Source of the DNA: Aotearoamyces nothofagi
Lineage: Eukaryota > Ascomycota > Leotiomycetes > Leotiales > Tympanidaceae
DNA: 64,000 nt
Direction of reading: 5' to 3'
Assembly: GCA_015345905.1 (NCBI GenBank)
Contig: JADDTR010000018.1
Location: forward strand, 372,361 to 436,360
The notes below the pieces were generated by a model. The model searched no databases and had not been told where the DNA came from. It was given only the letters and a program-made list of their open reading frames with translations. This document shows, one piece after another, positions 13,938 through 26,193 of the stretch. The translations under genes and the position numbers were made by a program. Each line of letters opens with the position of its first letter. Position 1 is the first letter of the stretch.

Positions 13938-14616
13938 TGGGAGATTATGCAAAGGATGTTAAGGATGCACTGGAGAAACCCTAGGAAGTCGAGCCTGGTG
14001 CTCAAACAACCAGTTCAATATGTCTCTCTACTCTTTTGAAGGACTCTTTGTCATGGAGGATCTGAGGATGGGAACAGGTACAAAGGATGTCCTTCAATGG
14101 TGTTTTAGTCCTGCATAGCTCTACTGGTCAATGATATCTACTGTTGAGCATTCAGCGATACCTCAACGAATCCCGCATGTAATGATATGTTTAGCACCTG
14201 AATCGTTGAAATCCAGATAGAGAACGCAAGACGCAAATACCAAATCCTGGTCTAGGAAGCGGACCGAGCAAGCTGGGGGATAATACTTCACTTTAAATTT
14301 TATATCACGTCAACAGATTACAGGTAAAGTCTGTCACTGGATATGTTAACAGAGGAGCATCTTCTTTATATGTCCTGAATGCTATAACAACGTTGATTAC
14401 AGAATGATTGGTTGCTAGGGGCGATAAGGACCCTTTGGACCCCCCGGCACCTCACTCCTGTAAGTCCTTAAGACACAATTAAAAAATGATTCCAACTTTG
14501 CAACTTTCAGATGAATCATGTAACCCATCAAGCTCACCACCCCAACTCGAGAACAAGCATACTCACGACCACAACGCACATCGTTGTTCATCAAGGGCCA
14601 CGCCATAGATTTCACC
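13938..14616. other. Intergenic region, 679 bp
   Basis: This lies between two genes on the same strand. It holds the terminator of one and the promoter of the other. I see no repeat and no coding frame of good character. Confidence 0.5.
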
Positions 14617-15415
14617 ATGAAGTCCAAGGATTCCAAGAATGGGAATAGCACTCGCATACCTCTACCAAACGGCTCAAGTTCAGATCGCGCTGTTAATGGT
14701 AGAGTTTCCAGAACACCTCTGCCAGCTAGTCTTAGAAACCTTCCCCAGCAGCCTCCTACTGACCCGCCTCGTGGCAATGGAAGGACTCGCAGTAGCTCGC
14801 GTACCAACGTGCATTCACAAGTGCCCGCCCAAGTTTCAGCACCTGTTCGACGTTCTACTAGAATCCAGGCAAGCACACAAAGCCTGCGAGGCCCAGTCAT
14901 AACTGGCGCGTACACGACACCCCGAGCGACCAGACGTGCCCCAGTTAAGAATATCGCATCTATGAGCAACCGGCAAGCGCTGATGGCAACACGACCAGCT
15001 CCGGTCACGAGTGGCCCATCCAGGAGAACCCCGCAGGTTGGTGGAATCCAGAAATCTTCAGACAGCTCCGCAGTATCAGAATCTGGACTGCTGGTTGATT
15101 GCCCAGAAGTTATCTTCCTGAAGAAGGTGCGTAGTACGGTAGAGCACGCCGACCCTTCCATATACGAAGATTTTCTGAGAATTATGAATGAGTTTAAGAA
15201 TAAAATGTAAGTGGAATTGTGGTTTATCCTTCCGACAAGATGTTTAATTATTCTCATCTTAATCTCGGAGCTTTTGCTGACCGTTTCATAGCATTGACGG
15301 TCAGGAAGTCCTGGGCGCCGTTGCAGTTCTCTTTGCCAGATATCCCACGCTGATGGAGGGCTTTTTGGCGTTCGTGCCACCAGAGTTTCGTCTAATTTAC
15401 AAGACCGGTGAATAG
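14617..15415 (+). CDS. Small basic protein with a single Sin3-type PAH domain
   Basis: Predicted 237-residue protein from exons 14617-15206 and 15292-15415. Residues 1-160 are Arg/Pro/Ser/Thr-rich and likely disordered and nuclear. Residues about 168-233 form one paired amphipathic helix (PAH) domain: FLKKVRSTV, then IYEDFLRIMNEFKNK, then IDGQEVLGAVAVLF and FLAFVPPEFRL, which match the helices and closing motif of Sin3 PAH repeats. The 85-bp intron splits the domain between helix 2 and helix 3, and splicing restores it. In Sin3 these domains bind short helices of repressors and recruit histone deacetylase. Sin3 proteins are over 1000 residues with three or four PAH domains plus the HDAC-interaction region; none of that is here, so this is a stand-alone PAH protein. 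Its role, perhaps as competitor or adaptor, is inference. Confidence 0.8.
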
Positions 15416-16119
15416 GCAGCCTATGAATCAACCGTGTATGATCGTAAGTGCTTCATACGGAAATCCGTACTAACACTTTGCCAATCTCGATCTGACATTT
15501 TATCTTATGTTTAGGGATGCACCGATAAACGAATGAAAGCCCAAGTAGTACACTGTTGAGGAAACCCATTCCAGGCCATACTGTTGTCTCGGTAAATTTT
15601 CCTAGGTGCAATCGACACGGTGAGTATGATAGCATGGAATGTTGGTAAAGGATGATGGAGTATAGGTGGTGGACGCAGAACTGTTCACCCTGTACAGGCA
15701 ACTTCCTCTCACAGCTTAGCAAATACCAAGGCAATGTCTCCCAGGTCGCGACTTATTATTATTGATGGCATTTATGACGGCGTCTTGCGTCTTCCCCTTC
15801 ACCTTGACCCACCATGCTTTCTCTGGCCTTGTCCAAAAAGAAAGCGCAGTACCCATTATCGACCATTGCTCTCCGTAAAGCATCCATCGAGCATGATCTC
15901 CCATAAGTCTACTCGACGCCATCAAGCTAGCCCGTTCAACCAGCAATACCTACACCATCTAGGTCAACATTGGAAAGCTGGTTTAGAGGAACCCTCTCAG
16001 ACCAACTTTGCCCACGCGCCGCTTCTCAAGGATCTCTGTCTGGCCGGGATATGTATTGTACCGTAACAAATCTATAACAGTCGAGGTAGTTAAAGTACTC
16101 GTCACGATATACGACGAGG
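15416..16119. other. Convergent intergenic region, 704 bp
   Basis: The genes on either side converge here, so this should hold both 3' UTRs. I see no gene in it. Confidence 0.5.
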
Positions 16120-16905
16120 TTACCATTGTGACCAGGCCCCATTAGCCTCCTGTCTATACGGATGGGCATTCCAGGGCGGCTCTTCCTCTGATGTACTCGC
16201 AGATGATGGTGTGAATGATGACCCTCCTCCGCCCGTATTCGACGACGAGCTTCCATGATCTTGCTCGGTCTCGACGATCCTCTCTTTCCCCTTAGCTTCA
16301 TCATCCATTCCTCCCATTTCAATATCGGCATCGCCATTATTCAATTCTCCCTGCCCATTCCGATTATCTAGACTGTATTCCAATTCACACTCTGTACAAA
16401 ACCAGTCACCCACCGGCTTCACGTCGAGCCCGGCACATCTCGTATGCCACAGACGATCACAATCATGACACCAGACCACTTTATCGTCATCTAAGCCTTT
16501 CAACCATCCTCCGCATTTAGCACACTCTTCCTCCTCCTCACTTTCACTCCCTCCGTCCGCCAATCTAACCGTCTCTTCCAGCACCAGAAACTCCCTCTCA
16601 AGAACCTCCGCCCAGTTTTGAACATTACCCAGCTCCTTCAGCTTCCGGGCGCCATCGTCTACAACTTTCTTCAGCTTATTGGTCTCTTTAGAAAGGCTTT
16701 TTGTTGCTTGAATCAATGACGCAGTCTGCTTATCGACAGCAGCGCCATTGCTATGGAGATTCGCAGCTCGAGATTTCAGCTCGCTATCGAGCGCCGAGCC
16801 TACATTCAATACAGTCGCTTCAATGGCAGCGCGGGCATCTGAAATTTGACGACTAGATTGTTCGTGTGAAAGGGACGGAGGAGGTTCAATAGACGTAGTA
16901 GACAT
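16120..16905 (-). CDS. BLOC-1 subunit 1 (GCN5L1)-like domain fused to a PHD finger
   Basis: Predicted 261-residue intronless protein starting MSTTSIEPPP. Residues about 20-118 match the GCN5L1/BLOC1S1 family: long heptad-like helices with AAVDKQTASLIQATKSL and the family mark GNVQNWAEVLEREF. Such subunits belong to the BLOC-1 complex of endosome-lysosome trafficking. Residues 128-173 form a complete C4HC3 PHD finger: Cys128, Cys131, Cys146, Cys149, His154, Cys157, Cys170 and Cys173, with the conserved aromatic LWHTRC and WFCTEC. PHD fingers bind histone H3 tails or act in ubiquitin ligases. An acidic linker (ESEEEEE) joins the two, and a Ser/Gly-rich tail ends ANGAWSQW. The family is normally 120-150 residues without a zinc finger. 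Both parts lie in one uninterrupted frame, so the fusion is not an artefact of gene modelling. Function of the combination is unknown. Confidence 0.88.
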   Translation of the reverse strand: MSTTSIEPPPSLSHEQSSRQISDARAAIEATVLNVGSALDSELKSRAANLHSNGAAVDKQTASLIQATKSLSKETNKLKKVVDDGARKLKELGNVQNWAEVLEREFLVLEETVRLADGGSESEEEEECAKCGGWLKGLDDDKVVWCHDCDRLWHTRCAGLDVKPVGDWFCTECELEYSLDNRNGQGELNNGDADIEMGGMDDEAKGKERIVETEQDHGSSSSNTGGGGSSFTPSSASTSEEEPPWNAHPYRQEANGAWSQW

Positions 16906-17354
16906 CGCGAGGTATATGATGGGGGGTGGTAGTAGCTCGGAATTGGTATGGACAGCTACAAGTTATATACGTGTATCAATAGTGAAGTAGCGGTCAAGTA
17001 GCAGTGCTTAATGAGAATATTATGGATAGGTTCCCTTTGGACTTTGAGGCGTTCGCTTGTTTGCGCGCAAAGAGTCCGCAGCTATCTTTGTATCTTCAGA
17101 GGTCCGACAAGGTTGTCGACGATTGCGGGGTTATGCGTTGGCAGACACAAGCGAATGATTCGAGGTAATGCACCGATTTTGCAAGTATTACTAAGTATAT
17201 CACGGTACTTCAGTCACCAATAATAGCTGATTGTGGTATTCTTCTTCATTTCTTGATTGACTTCCTGACATCCTTGCCTATGTGGAGCCTTTCCAGCTAA
17301 AACAAATGCATGATGTCCACAAATACACGCCCAAACCTAACCCATAGAAAGATT
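16906..17354. other. Intergenic region, 449 bp
   Basis: It holds the promoter of the BLOC1S1-PHD gene and the 3' UTR of RPS8. I see no gene in it. Confidence 0.5.
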
Positions 17355-18036
17355 CTACTTGCGGAGTTGGCGTTGGTAGAAAGCCAGTTCCTCACCCTCC
17401 AGAACATATCCATCAACACGTCCACTCTGGCCGGGTCTTGATGCAATAACGGCGAATAGACGACCAGCCTCGAACTGCTTCTCCAAAGCAGCCTCGACCT
17501 TACCCTGGGTGGCGAAACGAGTGGCGTGCTTCTTCTCTACACCCTTGCTCTTCTTCTCTGGCTCGATGACCTCGTGGGTAGCCTTTTGTTGACGTCTACG
17601 GCCCAAGTTCTGTCCATAGTGTGCCTCGTACCATTGACGGAAAGGAGCAGCGTCAATTTGGACAACGGCGGCTTTAGTGAGGGTGTTGGTTCGGACAAGC
17701 TCGTTGTTGGAAGGATGGAATGCGACGACGATCACACGGACCTTACGGGAAATACCTTCAGATCCCCATGAGAAGTTGCCGGCTTCGAGACGAAGAGCAC
17801 GGAACTTGCGGTTACCACCACGGGTTCGAACTAGATGGATTCTCTTTGCGCCGATACGAGTGTTGGCAGGCTGTCGGCCGGCTTCGAAAGCGCGCTTCTT
17901 CCCTGTAAAAGTTCAGTACAGGTTGGAACATATGTCAAGTCAAACTAGACGTATGGGCTTTCTACTACGCACGGTAATATGATCGCTTTGCGCCAGAGGC
18001 GGAGCGTTTATGACGAGAATCGCGAGAAATACCCAT
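17355..18036 (-). CDS. RPS8: 40S ribosomal protein eS8
   Basis: Predicted 203-residue component of the small cytosolic ribosomal subunit. Exons 18036-17973 and 17902-17355 splice in frame through a 70-bp intron with a GTGCGT donor. The N-terminus MGISRDSRHKRSASGAKR and the internal GRQPANTRIGAKR and VRTRGGNRKFRALRL are characteristic. The product ends GEELAFYQRQLRK and has the family's usual length of about 200 residues. The sequence just before the ATG is a 5' UTR remnant behind an acceptor CTGCAG (18052-18047); with the donor GTGAGT at 18207 this defines a likely 161-bp intron in the 5' UTR, common for fungal ribosomal protein genes. Confidence 0.96.
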
Positions 18037-19495
18037 TTTCGCGTTTCTGCAGTGATAAAGTATTAGCAATTGTCATGGATAGCTGTGTGCCGCCGGTCTG
18101 GAAGATTTGACGTGAGATCTTAACTCTACGAGCCAAGCCAACCAGAACAGCGGCGGTTTGATCGCAATCCGGGACCTGGAGGCGTTCGCGTGTGTGGATT
18201 AACTCACCAGAGATGGCTGAAGCACAAAAAGATTAGGTGAGGATTGTCGTTGAAGGTTGTCGTGGATTGAAAGTTCTTAATCGGGAATCGCGAATGCAAG
18301 TTGTGCGTGGAAAACCCTAACAAACTAAATCGCGCTAGCATTAGCCGACATTGTATTTGGCCTTATATATCGGGCATGGATATACTTTACCACATCGGCC
18401 GCGTACTCTGAGAACTTCATCCTAAAATTATATCCTTCAGTGTTTAGTCAGTGAGTAATAGTTAGACATGCTCTACAATACTAGAGGCTTTAATTACCAT
18501 ACCTTATATTTGTTCTTTCCAAAAATATAAACTCTGCCACCCTTTCCTTTCCGGAAAAACTACAACGCTACGGATGATGGGTTTAAATACAACCCAACTA
18601 ATTAGTTTGCTTAACTCATCCTTTAATGGTAATTGTTTTGAGATAGAAGTATCAGTTGTATTTGGTTGTGGAGTTAGAATTAAGCTCCTAGAGCTGGACA
18701 TCTTACTTGGAATAGACTTCTAATAAAGGCATAGTCGTTATCTTGATAAAGGAAACTGGATAGAACAAAGTGGCTAAAGATTATCTACAGTATTATCGGT
18801 TTCTATTTAAACAAGACTTTATGACGGAAGGTAAGTGGTTCATGGATGCCGTGTTTGGTGATAAGCTGCCGTGCAGTACAGACCAGTTTCCAACAGGCCA
18901 GTCTCCAAGAGCAAGAATTTAAATCGCGATAAGCAATAGAGCAACCGCGACAGATAGAAGAGGCAGCATAAGGGTCTACCACAAATCGAGTCCCTTTTTT
19001 CATCTACATGCTTCTAGTTCCTTGATAACGTTATTGACGAAGGTAGCATATTTATCAACACGGTGGCCTGTGCTTCTTTGTGTCTAGTGTGTCTTTCCTT
19101 ATTCCCATTTCTGATTCTATCACATAGGTTGTTGCAATTTGGCACAAAGTTGTGGGCTGCGGTGTTTTGTAGTTGATGTTGCTTGCTTGCGTGCTTAAGG
19201 CTTAAGTTACAGGTTGGTAGGAATGCCACTCAAGGTAGCTCCCGCTACTACTGCCTAAGGCATTCCTTGACTGACTGACCGGTACTGGCCCTCAGATTTC
19301 AACATATGTCATTCTATTATATTATTTACAATAATATTATATTAGGTATTTTACGTAGCACGCTTTGCAAACCCTGAGACCTCAGATAGAAACTAACATT
19401 TTAAAATGTTATCGACAAATAATTCTACAATTTCATAATTTAAGAACAATAAATTAATAGTATCAGAAAAATTGAATAGCATTTCATTTTTATAC
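18037..19495. other. Gene-free AT-rich region, with RPS8 5' UTR intron and promoter
   Basis: The first 200 bases hold the 5' UTR and probable UTR intron (18047-18207) of RPS8. A TATA-like stretch (CTTATATATCGG) lies at about 18362-18373. From 18400 to 19490 the DNA is AT-rich, especially 19300-19490, and carries only short frames. I cannot identify any element, but the base composition differs from the flanks and may mark decayed repeat DNA. Confidence 0.4.
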
Positions 19496-20048
19496 TCAAG
19501 ATAGATCAAACTTCATCGCAGCTACAAAGAGAATGCTATCCTTAACAATAGAAAAAGCCTTTGTAGCATTATCCAATTCAGGCCGATCATAATACATCGC
19601 CTGGAGAACCAGTTCCTCGATCGACCATCTCAGCAGCGCACGGATCAGCTTGAGGCTCGACGCGCGACGCGGGGGGCCTAGGGAGCTTTCCGTCCGAGTG
19701 CCGTCGTGTCGGGATACTTGAAGGACATCTGGAGCGACATTGTCTATAGTTACACGAATACTCCTACTCGAACCATCTAGCAAATTGCAGTTCAGCTTTT
19801 GGTAGACCGGTACATACCTTTCACATCCCAATATACAGACTTTTTCGTCAGTTGCGCCCGCAGCGAGCCCTACACGGTCGAATATAACACGCGAATTATA
19901 ATTCAGGGGCAGACATAACCGCGAAAGAAAGATAAGTCAGAACAAGACTCACAATTTCACATTCCTCATGAAGGCCGCAAATCGCAAGACTCCACGCTCT
20001 ATATAGACGTGTTTGCGCAACGAATGCGCCGTCAACATGCCCTGGCAT
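19496..20048 (-). CDS. Tentative small gene divergent to DOCK gene
   Basis: The last exon (19776-19496) keeps a clean open frame of 93 codons with protein-like content (SIRVTIDNVAPDVLQVSR, LKLIRALLRWSIEELVLQAM). Working upstream, an acceptor-donor pair with 41-bp intron (19777-19817), exon 19869-19818, an 83-bp intron (19870-19952) and exon 20048-19953 starting ATG CCA GGG give a 142-residue open model. The start would overlap the first 12 bases of the DOCK coding region on the other strand, which is unusual and lowers confidence. I do not recognise the protein. The other splicing choices I tried give stops. It may be a real small gene with a different start, or non-coding. Confidence 0.3.
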
Positions 20049-23000
20049 CCTCTGCCTCGAATCGCGTTTGCAGTTGCAACTTATCCCTTCCAGGCCTCCT
20101 CGCCGGCTGACCTCCCCCTCGAACTTGGAGATGAATTATACATAATAGAAGAAGGTGGAAAGGACGGGCAATGGTATCGAGGATACCTGATTGCGCCGCC
20201 GTCACTCCTGGCAGGGCTGACGAGTGTGAAAGGCCGGACCCTGGAAGCTAGGGTCTTTTCAGGAATATTCCCGCGAAGTTGTGTCGAGGTTCGAGAGGTC
20301 CTTGGAGAAATCGCTGAAGCAGAAGAGAGTGAAGATGAAAATAAGAAACAACCGCGCGCTGCAATGAACGGCAATGGTGGCCTCGAGAGCGAAGGCAGTG
20401 CGAACAGTCTCGATAAACTTGCACAGTCAATTGGACCAGGAACCAAAGCTAAGAAAGTCAGGAAGAGCCAAAAGGCAGAAGACCTCCACAATGGAAAAGA
20501 TGAGCCCCCAAAGCGTAATCGAAATGGTTCCAAACCTCCAGCTCCGGTACCAATGCTCAAGATTGGTGACGAGACACCCACATCCGCATCTGAGCCGTTA
20601 GTGGACGAAATTGCATCTTGCTTAAGGGAGTGGCATTCTACGAATCTGCATGGGCTTTTGTTATCGAGACAGTATCCTTTGTTGGACAAGATGGCTACAC
20701 TGGTCAAAACCCTAGATCTGTCTCGAAGGCAGTTCCTACATAGTGTCCTTACCACTCACGAACTCCAACAGCTTCGCGAGAAGACTGTTTGGGATTTAGT
20801 TAACGGCAACAAGCTTTTCAGTGGAGAAGTAATTGTTAGAGATCCTGCTGAACATGGCCGAGTTTTGACAGGCGAGGATTCTGCAGTTGAAATCACAAAG
20901 CTACAATCGATGATGAGCCTACTTGATGAGAGGCCCCATCCTGCTGTTGAGACTTTATCATTACATCATCTTTTGGTAGACGTAAAGGCTTTTGTTGGAG
21001 CGTCCACGGAACCTACATCACTGGTTTTCTATCTAGCTTCGAAAGCATTAGGATCTCCTCCAAAAGCAGTTTCAGAAAGCTATATTGTTGACGTTCCGCC
21101 AAGTGGTATTCTCACAAGCTTAGCAAAATCTGCGCAGATGCGTACCTTGTTCACTGATCTGGCTTCAAGCGATATCGGTGACGCAGCTTCACCTGATGTT
21201 GAATTGCTCCTGATTGTCAAAGTCAGACAAGCTCAACAACCAATAGCTGGCAAGAACCCGGCTTCTCGCAATGGATCTGCTTCTAGAGATGGTCCGCCAT
21301 CGAGCAGGACTGGCGAATCTCCGACATCTTCCCATTCCGGAAAACCGACACGTAGAAGCCTGATGTGGGGAAAAAATTTACAGAAAAGTGCCTATCCAAG
21401 AAATTCGCCGATATCAAAGATGAACGCGGTAGTTGAACAGCCGGAAAGCCAGGACGGTAGCCGAGATGGTCCACCAAAAACAGCTGGTTCTGGAAGCCAA
21501 ATCGAATCGCCGAGAATAGGCGTATCCACTCAGTTGATAACGAGAACCGTCGGTATTGCAGCTCTAAAAATAAATAGTCTTATGAAGCACGGCTCAGAAG
21601 TGGAACAGGTGTTAAACATCTGGTCACCAACTTTGAGGTTCGACTTGGAAAAGCAAGAGAGAGGAGACGGCTGGGATGAAGTGATCCGTGATCTCATGGA
21701 AAGTAAATCTGGATATTATGAGAAGTCTCGGAAAGCTGAGCGACTACAATTGCATTTACAACCATTCACGAGTCTTGATGCGGAGGCATTGATCAAAGCA
21801 ACACCAACCCTGTTGTCGGACATCACCCGAACAAGCAAGATGGGATTTTCTGGAGCACCGACTAAACCTAGATCAGACATTTACATCACAGTCAATGAAG
21901 CCTTCCTCCCACGCCATGCCCTTTTGTCCCGCCCTACTGGTTCAGCAACCCCTGTATCCACAAGCTTCAATGGGCTGAACCTTCGATTGACGCTGGAAGT
22001 TCGCAGATCAAATGGAGAAAGGATTGATAACTGCATTCACCCTTCATCCAATGGACCCGCAGTCAGTTTTTGGGAGTCGCCGGCAGTAGAACGCGGTGAA
22101 CCATGGAACCACACACTTCGCCTTGTATTGCCGCCCATTGATGTCCAAGGCTGCCACGTTGTCATGTCCGTGGCAGATGTGCCAGCTTCATCCTTTGCGA
22201 TCTGCCATTTGCCTCTTTGGGACCAACAGGCATTTATTCGCGATGGACATCACTCTACTCTACTATACAAACTCGATGAGACTACCTCAAAACCGCTGCC
22301 TGATGCAAATGGGAAGGGTGGTTATCTTGGTCTTCCATGGAATTCAAGAGGAAAAGACGATGTATCAAAAGACGAAGCTGTGACTGGTCCAATTGCAACC
22401 CTGAGGCTGCAGACATACTTATGTAGTACGAGATTTTCTCAAGACAAAGTCCTTCTCGGACTTTTAAGTTGGAAAACTTTACCTCCAGGAGAGTTGCCGG
22501 AACTGCTCAAAAGGCTGGTGTTCGTCCCAGAAATTGAGATTGTCAAATTGCTGAACGATGTTTTCGATGCTATATTCGGTATGCTCGTTGAGCACGCCGG
22601 CAAAGAAGAGTACGAAGACCTCATTTTCAACGCTCTAGTGACCGTCTTGGGAATTGTCCATGATCGACGATTCAATCTTGGTCCATTGGTTGATCTGTAT
22701 GCCGAGAATAAGTTCAATTATCCATTTGCTACACCTTCCCTGGTCAGTAGTTTCACGCGGCTGCTTGCAAACCCCTCTGCCCCAGAGAGTTCAAGACAGC
22801 TTCGGGCAACGTTTAAGGTCGTTCGGCACATTCTAAAATTCATCACCCACGGACGAGGACAACAGAAAGTGAAAGAAGTGGGCATCGGTATTACGAGCAC
22901 TTCCATCGCCTTCTCGAGGGGCCTTCGTAGCATTTTTAAGGCCCTAGATGGCCTGATGAGAAATACAGCCCCGATCCTAGTTGGAAGCCAAACTCTAGCT

Positions 23001-26000
23001 GTCCAACATTTCCATACTTGGCTACCCGAGCTAACTGGATTACTGACAACTGAGGAAATCTTACATATTGCAATTGACTTTATGGATTCTTGCGCTCTAG
23101 TCAAGGGCAAACTTGTATTGTACAAGCTTGTCTTGATCATCAATTATGCTCGCCTCGAGCTTTTCTCTAAACCTGATCAACAGTCAGCCCTGGCTGCTAA
23201 CACTGTTAGGTGGCTAGCTCCACACTGGGGAAAGACCGCTGAAGTCACCGATCAATGGCGCGACCAAGTTCGCCTTTGTTGCTCAGTATTAGCAAGTCAA
23301 GTCAATATGCTAGGTCCAGAGATACCCGACCACATTCCAAAAATCATTGACTCTTATCGCGCGATCCAAGCCGCTCCTAAGCACCCGAAGGCTCGTCTAT
23401 CACTGCTTTTCCCCATAGCATATCCATTTCCCAGCAAGCCTATCAGTGGAAAGCCCAAATTCGACGAAGCACTGATCGAACTCTCTGCCATCCTATCCGC
23501 GATATCGCATCTTCCACAGGGAATGCAATTGGAATTGGCCGAAGATGAGATGGCGACACTTCTTGATGACACGCTTCATGTCCACCTGAGCATTCTCCAG
23601 TGCGAAGCCTTTCCGTCATCTTGGCTCAGTGTCCATATTTATCACCACAAGTCAACAATGAAGACACTTGAGTACTTAGCAGGCATACTTCTTGACTCTT
23701 TCCTCCCTGATCCCGATGATGAAGGGCTCAACTATAATACAGACCTCTGGAAGGTCTTTTTCACGACCCTTTTAAAGCTGGTCGGCAGCGATGCACTTGC
23801 ACTGGAGACATTTCCCGAACAAAAGCGACGTGCTGTATGGAAAATAGCTGGGGATTTGCGGGAAAATGGTGCGGAGTTACTTCGCCGAACATGGGATGCA
23901 ATTGGGTGGGAGGCGAGTGCTGAAGAAAAAGAAAGATATGGCCTCACGAAGATGGGTGGCTATCAAGTCCAATATGTACCTGCTCTTGTGGGTCCAATCG
24001 TTGAGCTTTGCTTGAGTGTGCATGAAGGTCTCAGACATGTCGCCGTGGAGGTCCTGCAGACCATGATTGCTAGTGAATGGAGCATGAGTGAAGACCTTTC
24101 AGCTATCCAAACGGAGATGATTGACTGCCTAGATCGTCTGTTCAAGTCTAAACCATTGTCAGAAAGTATATTGCAGAAGCTTTTTATAAACGAGCTTCTT
24201 GGACTTTTCGAGCCTCTGTCTCGTATTCCTAATGATCCTCTTTATACCGCTCTCAAGGAACTCATCGCCACGATTGATGAGTTTCTGGATCTTCTTGTGG
24301 CTGTGCATAGTACAGAACTAGGGGGTGAAGCATCTAGTCTAATTCATCGATTGCGGCTTATGGACTTCCTTCGTGATATGCAGAAAGAAGAGATCTTTAT
24401 TCGCTACGTCCACCAACTTGCTACGCTTCAAACAGGATCCCGGAACCCCACGGAGGCAGGTCTAGCATTGCGACTTCATGCAGATCTATACGAGTGGGAT
24501 CCCGCCAAAATCTTACTTCCACTGGCGGACCCAGAATTTCCCGCCCAATCCTCGTTCGAGCGGAAGGAAAGAATTTATTTCGACATGATTAAGCATTTCG
24601 AAGATGGCGAGGCCTGGAGTAGTGCACTCGCTGCCTACAAAGAACTTCAACGCCAGTACGAGGAGAATGTCTTTGATTATTCAAAGTTGGCAAGAACGCA
24701 AAGAGCGATTGCTACCGTATACGAAAGCATCGCGAAGAGCGACAAGATCATCCCCAAGTATTTCCGCGTCGCATATAGAGGCATGGGCTTCGCTCCAGCC
24801 CTTAGAGATAAGGAATTCATTTTCGAGGCATCATCAATGGAGAGAACATCTGCTTTCACCGATCGTCTGCTCGAACAACACCCATCTGCACAGCTCGTCA
24901 CCTCAAGTAATAATGATGATGTTGAAGGCCAGTTTTTGCAGGTATCATCTGTTAGTCCGCACCGCGACCTCGAGCATCACGTTTATCAACGAGCTCGGGT
25001 TCCACAGGTGGTTAGAGACTATTTGCTTTCTGCTAACCGTCAACAATTCTCGAATACCATTAGGCGAAGTACGAATGGACCTGTCACAGAGCATTGGGCA
25101 GATAAGCTTGTCTACGTCACTGCAGATGAATTCCCAACGATTCTCAGGCGAAGTGAGATAATTTCCGTCGACCGAATTCGGTTGAGCCCCGTGCAGACAG
25201 CACTAGAGCGTGTAATACGCAAGACTCAAGAGATGTCATCAGTGGAAAAGAGGGTCCTTGATGGCGAGGACGAAATGATCCCTTTGCTACTCGAGGCTCT
25301 AAATGTCTCTGTCAATCCAACTTCTGCTTCTAGTGTTGTTCGCTATCGCGAGCTTCTACCCACAAGCACTGTCGATGAAGATGGCGAAGAGCATGAAGTA
25401 GAACTTTCACGACTAGAAAATGCATTGAAAATCTCCCTCGTCGACCACGCAATCATGATAAAGCGATGTTTAGCAATGTTTTCAAAATCGTCAAATCCTC
25501 AACTTCGGTCTGGCCATGACCAGCTGAGTCCAAGTACGTAGTATTAAATGTCTCACCAGTCAACGTAACTAATATCATGCAGACTTTGAAACTACATTTG
25601 CGCCAGAGCTAGCGTCTCTAAATGCACCTCAAACCCAAGAACTAACCCAAACTCCTTCATGGGCTATCTCTTCACCTGCACCCGCACCTACGACTCCACC
25701 TTATCATTCATTGCCTAAATCGAATACAAATGGCACGATGCAGTCAACTGATACCTCCATACTTGATACGCCATCGCGTTCCACGGGTCCGGACCGTAAC
25801 CGTCTAAGCTTCTTAAGTAGGAATAAGCACGACCCAATGCCGGTTTTCAACTCAAATGGCAATATCAATGGTAGTATCCATAAGGATGATGCAAGCAGTA
25901 TTCGCAGTCGCAGCAAAGAGAATCATAGAAGAAGCTTCTTTGGCGGTGCTCTGCGCAGCTCACAAAACGGCGATGGTGGAGATGGCGATTGGGTGACAGA

Positions 26001-26193
26001 CTCGGGTGGTGGTGCAGACCTGACGAGTCTAGCATTAGGCGCAAGACGCAGTGACAGCATCCATAGACCGGACACGGCGGGCAGTATTGGCAGTAGGGTG
26101 GGCAATGTGAAGAAGAGGTTGAGCATACTTCACTTGGGCAAGAAGAAGAATAACACGAATGTGCTGGTTGACAGTGTCGCTGAAGAGGAGTGA
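20037..26193 (+). CDS. DOCK-family Rho/Rac guanine nucleotide exchange factor (Dck1-like)
   Basis: Predicted 2035-residue cytosolic GEF. One 5.5-kb exon (20037-25533) and a 611-bp second exon (25583-26193) join through a 49-bp intron. An N-terminal SH3 domain (about 8-85, with ALDYxF-like AVATYPFQA and GQWYRGYL) is followed by a low-complexity linker, a DHR-1/C2 domain (about 611-750, RSDIYITVNEAFLPRH) that binds phosphoinositides, helical armadillo-like repeats, and the catalytic DHR-2 (about 1420-1815, with YKELQRQYEENVFDY, PKYFRVAYRGMGF and LRDKEFIFE). The tail is Ser/Pro-rich and likely regulatory. DOCK180-ELMO homologues in fungi (yeast Dck1-Lmo1) act on Rho5/Rac in oxidative stress, mitophagy and polarity. 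The ATG at 20037 is the first in frame. Length fits DOCK proteins. Confidence 0.95.
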
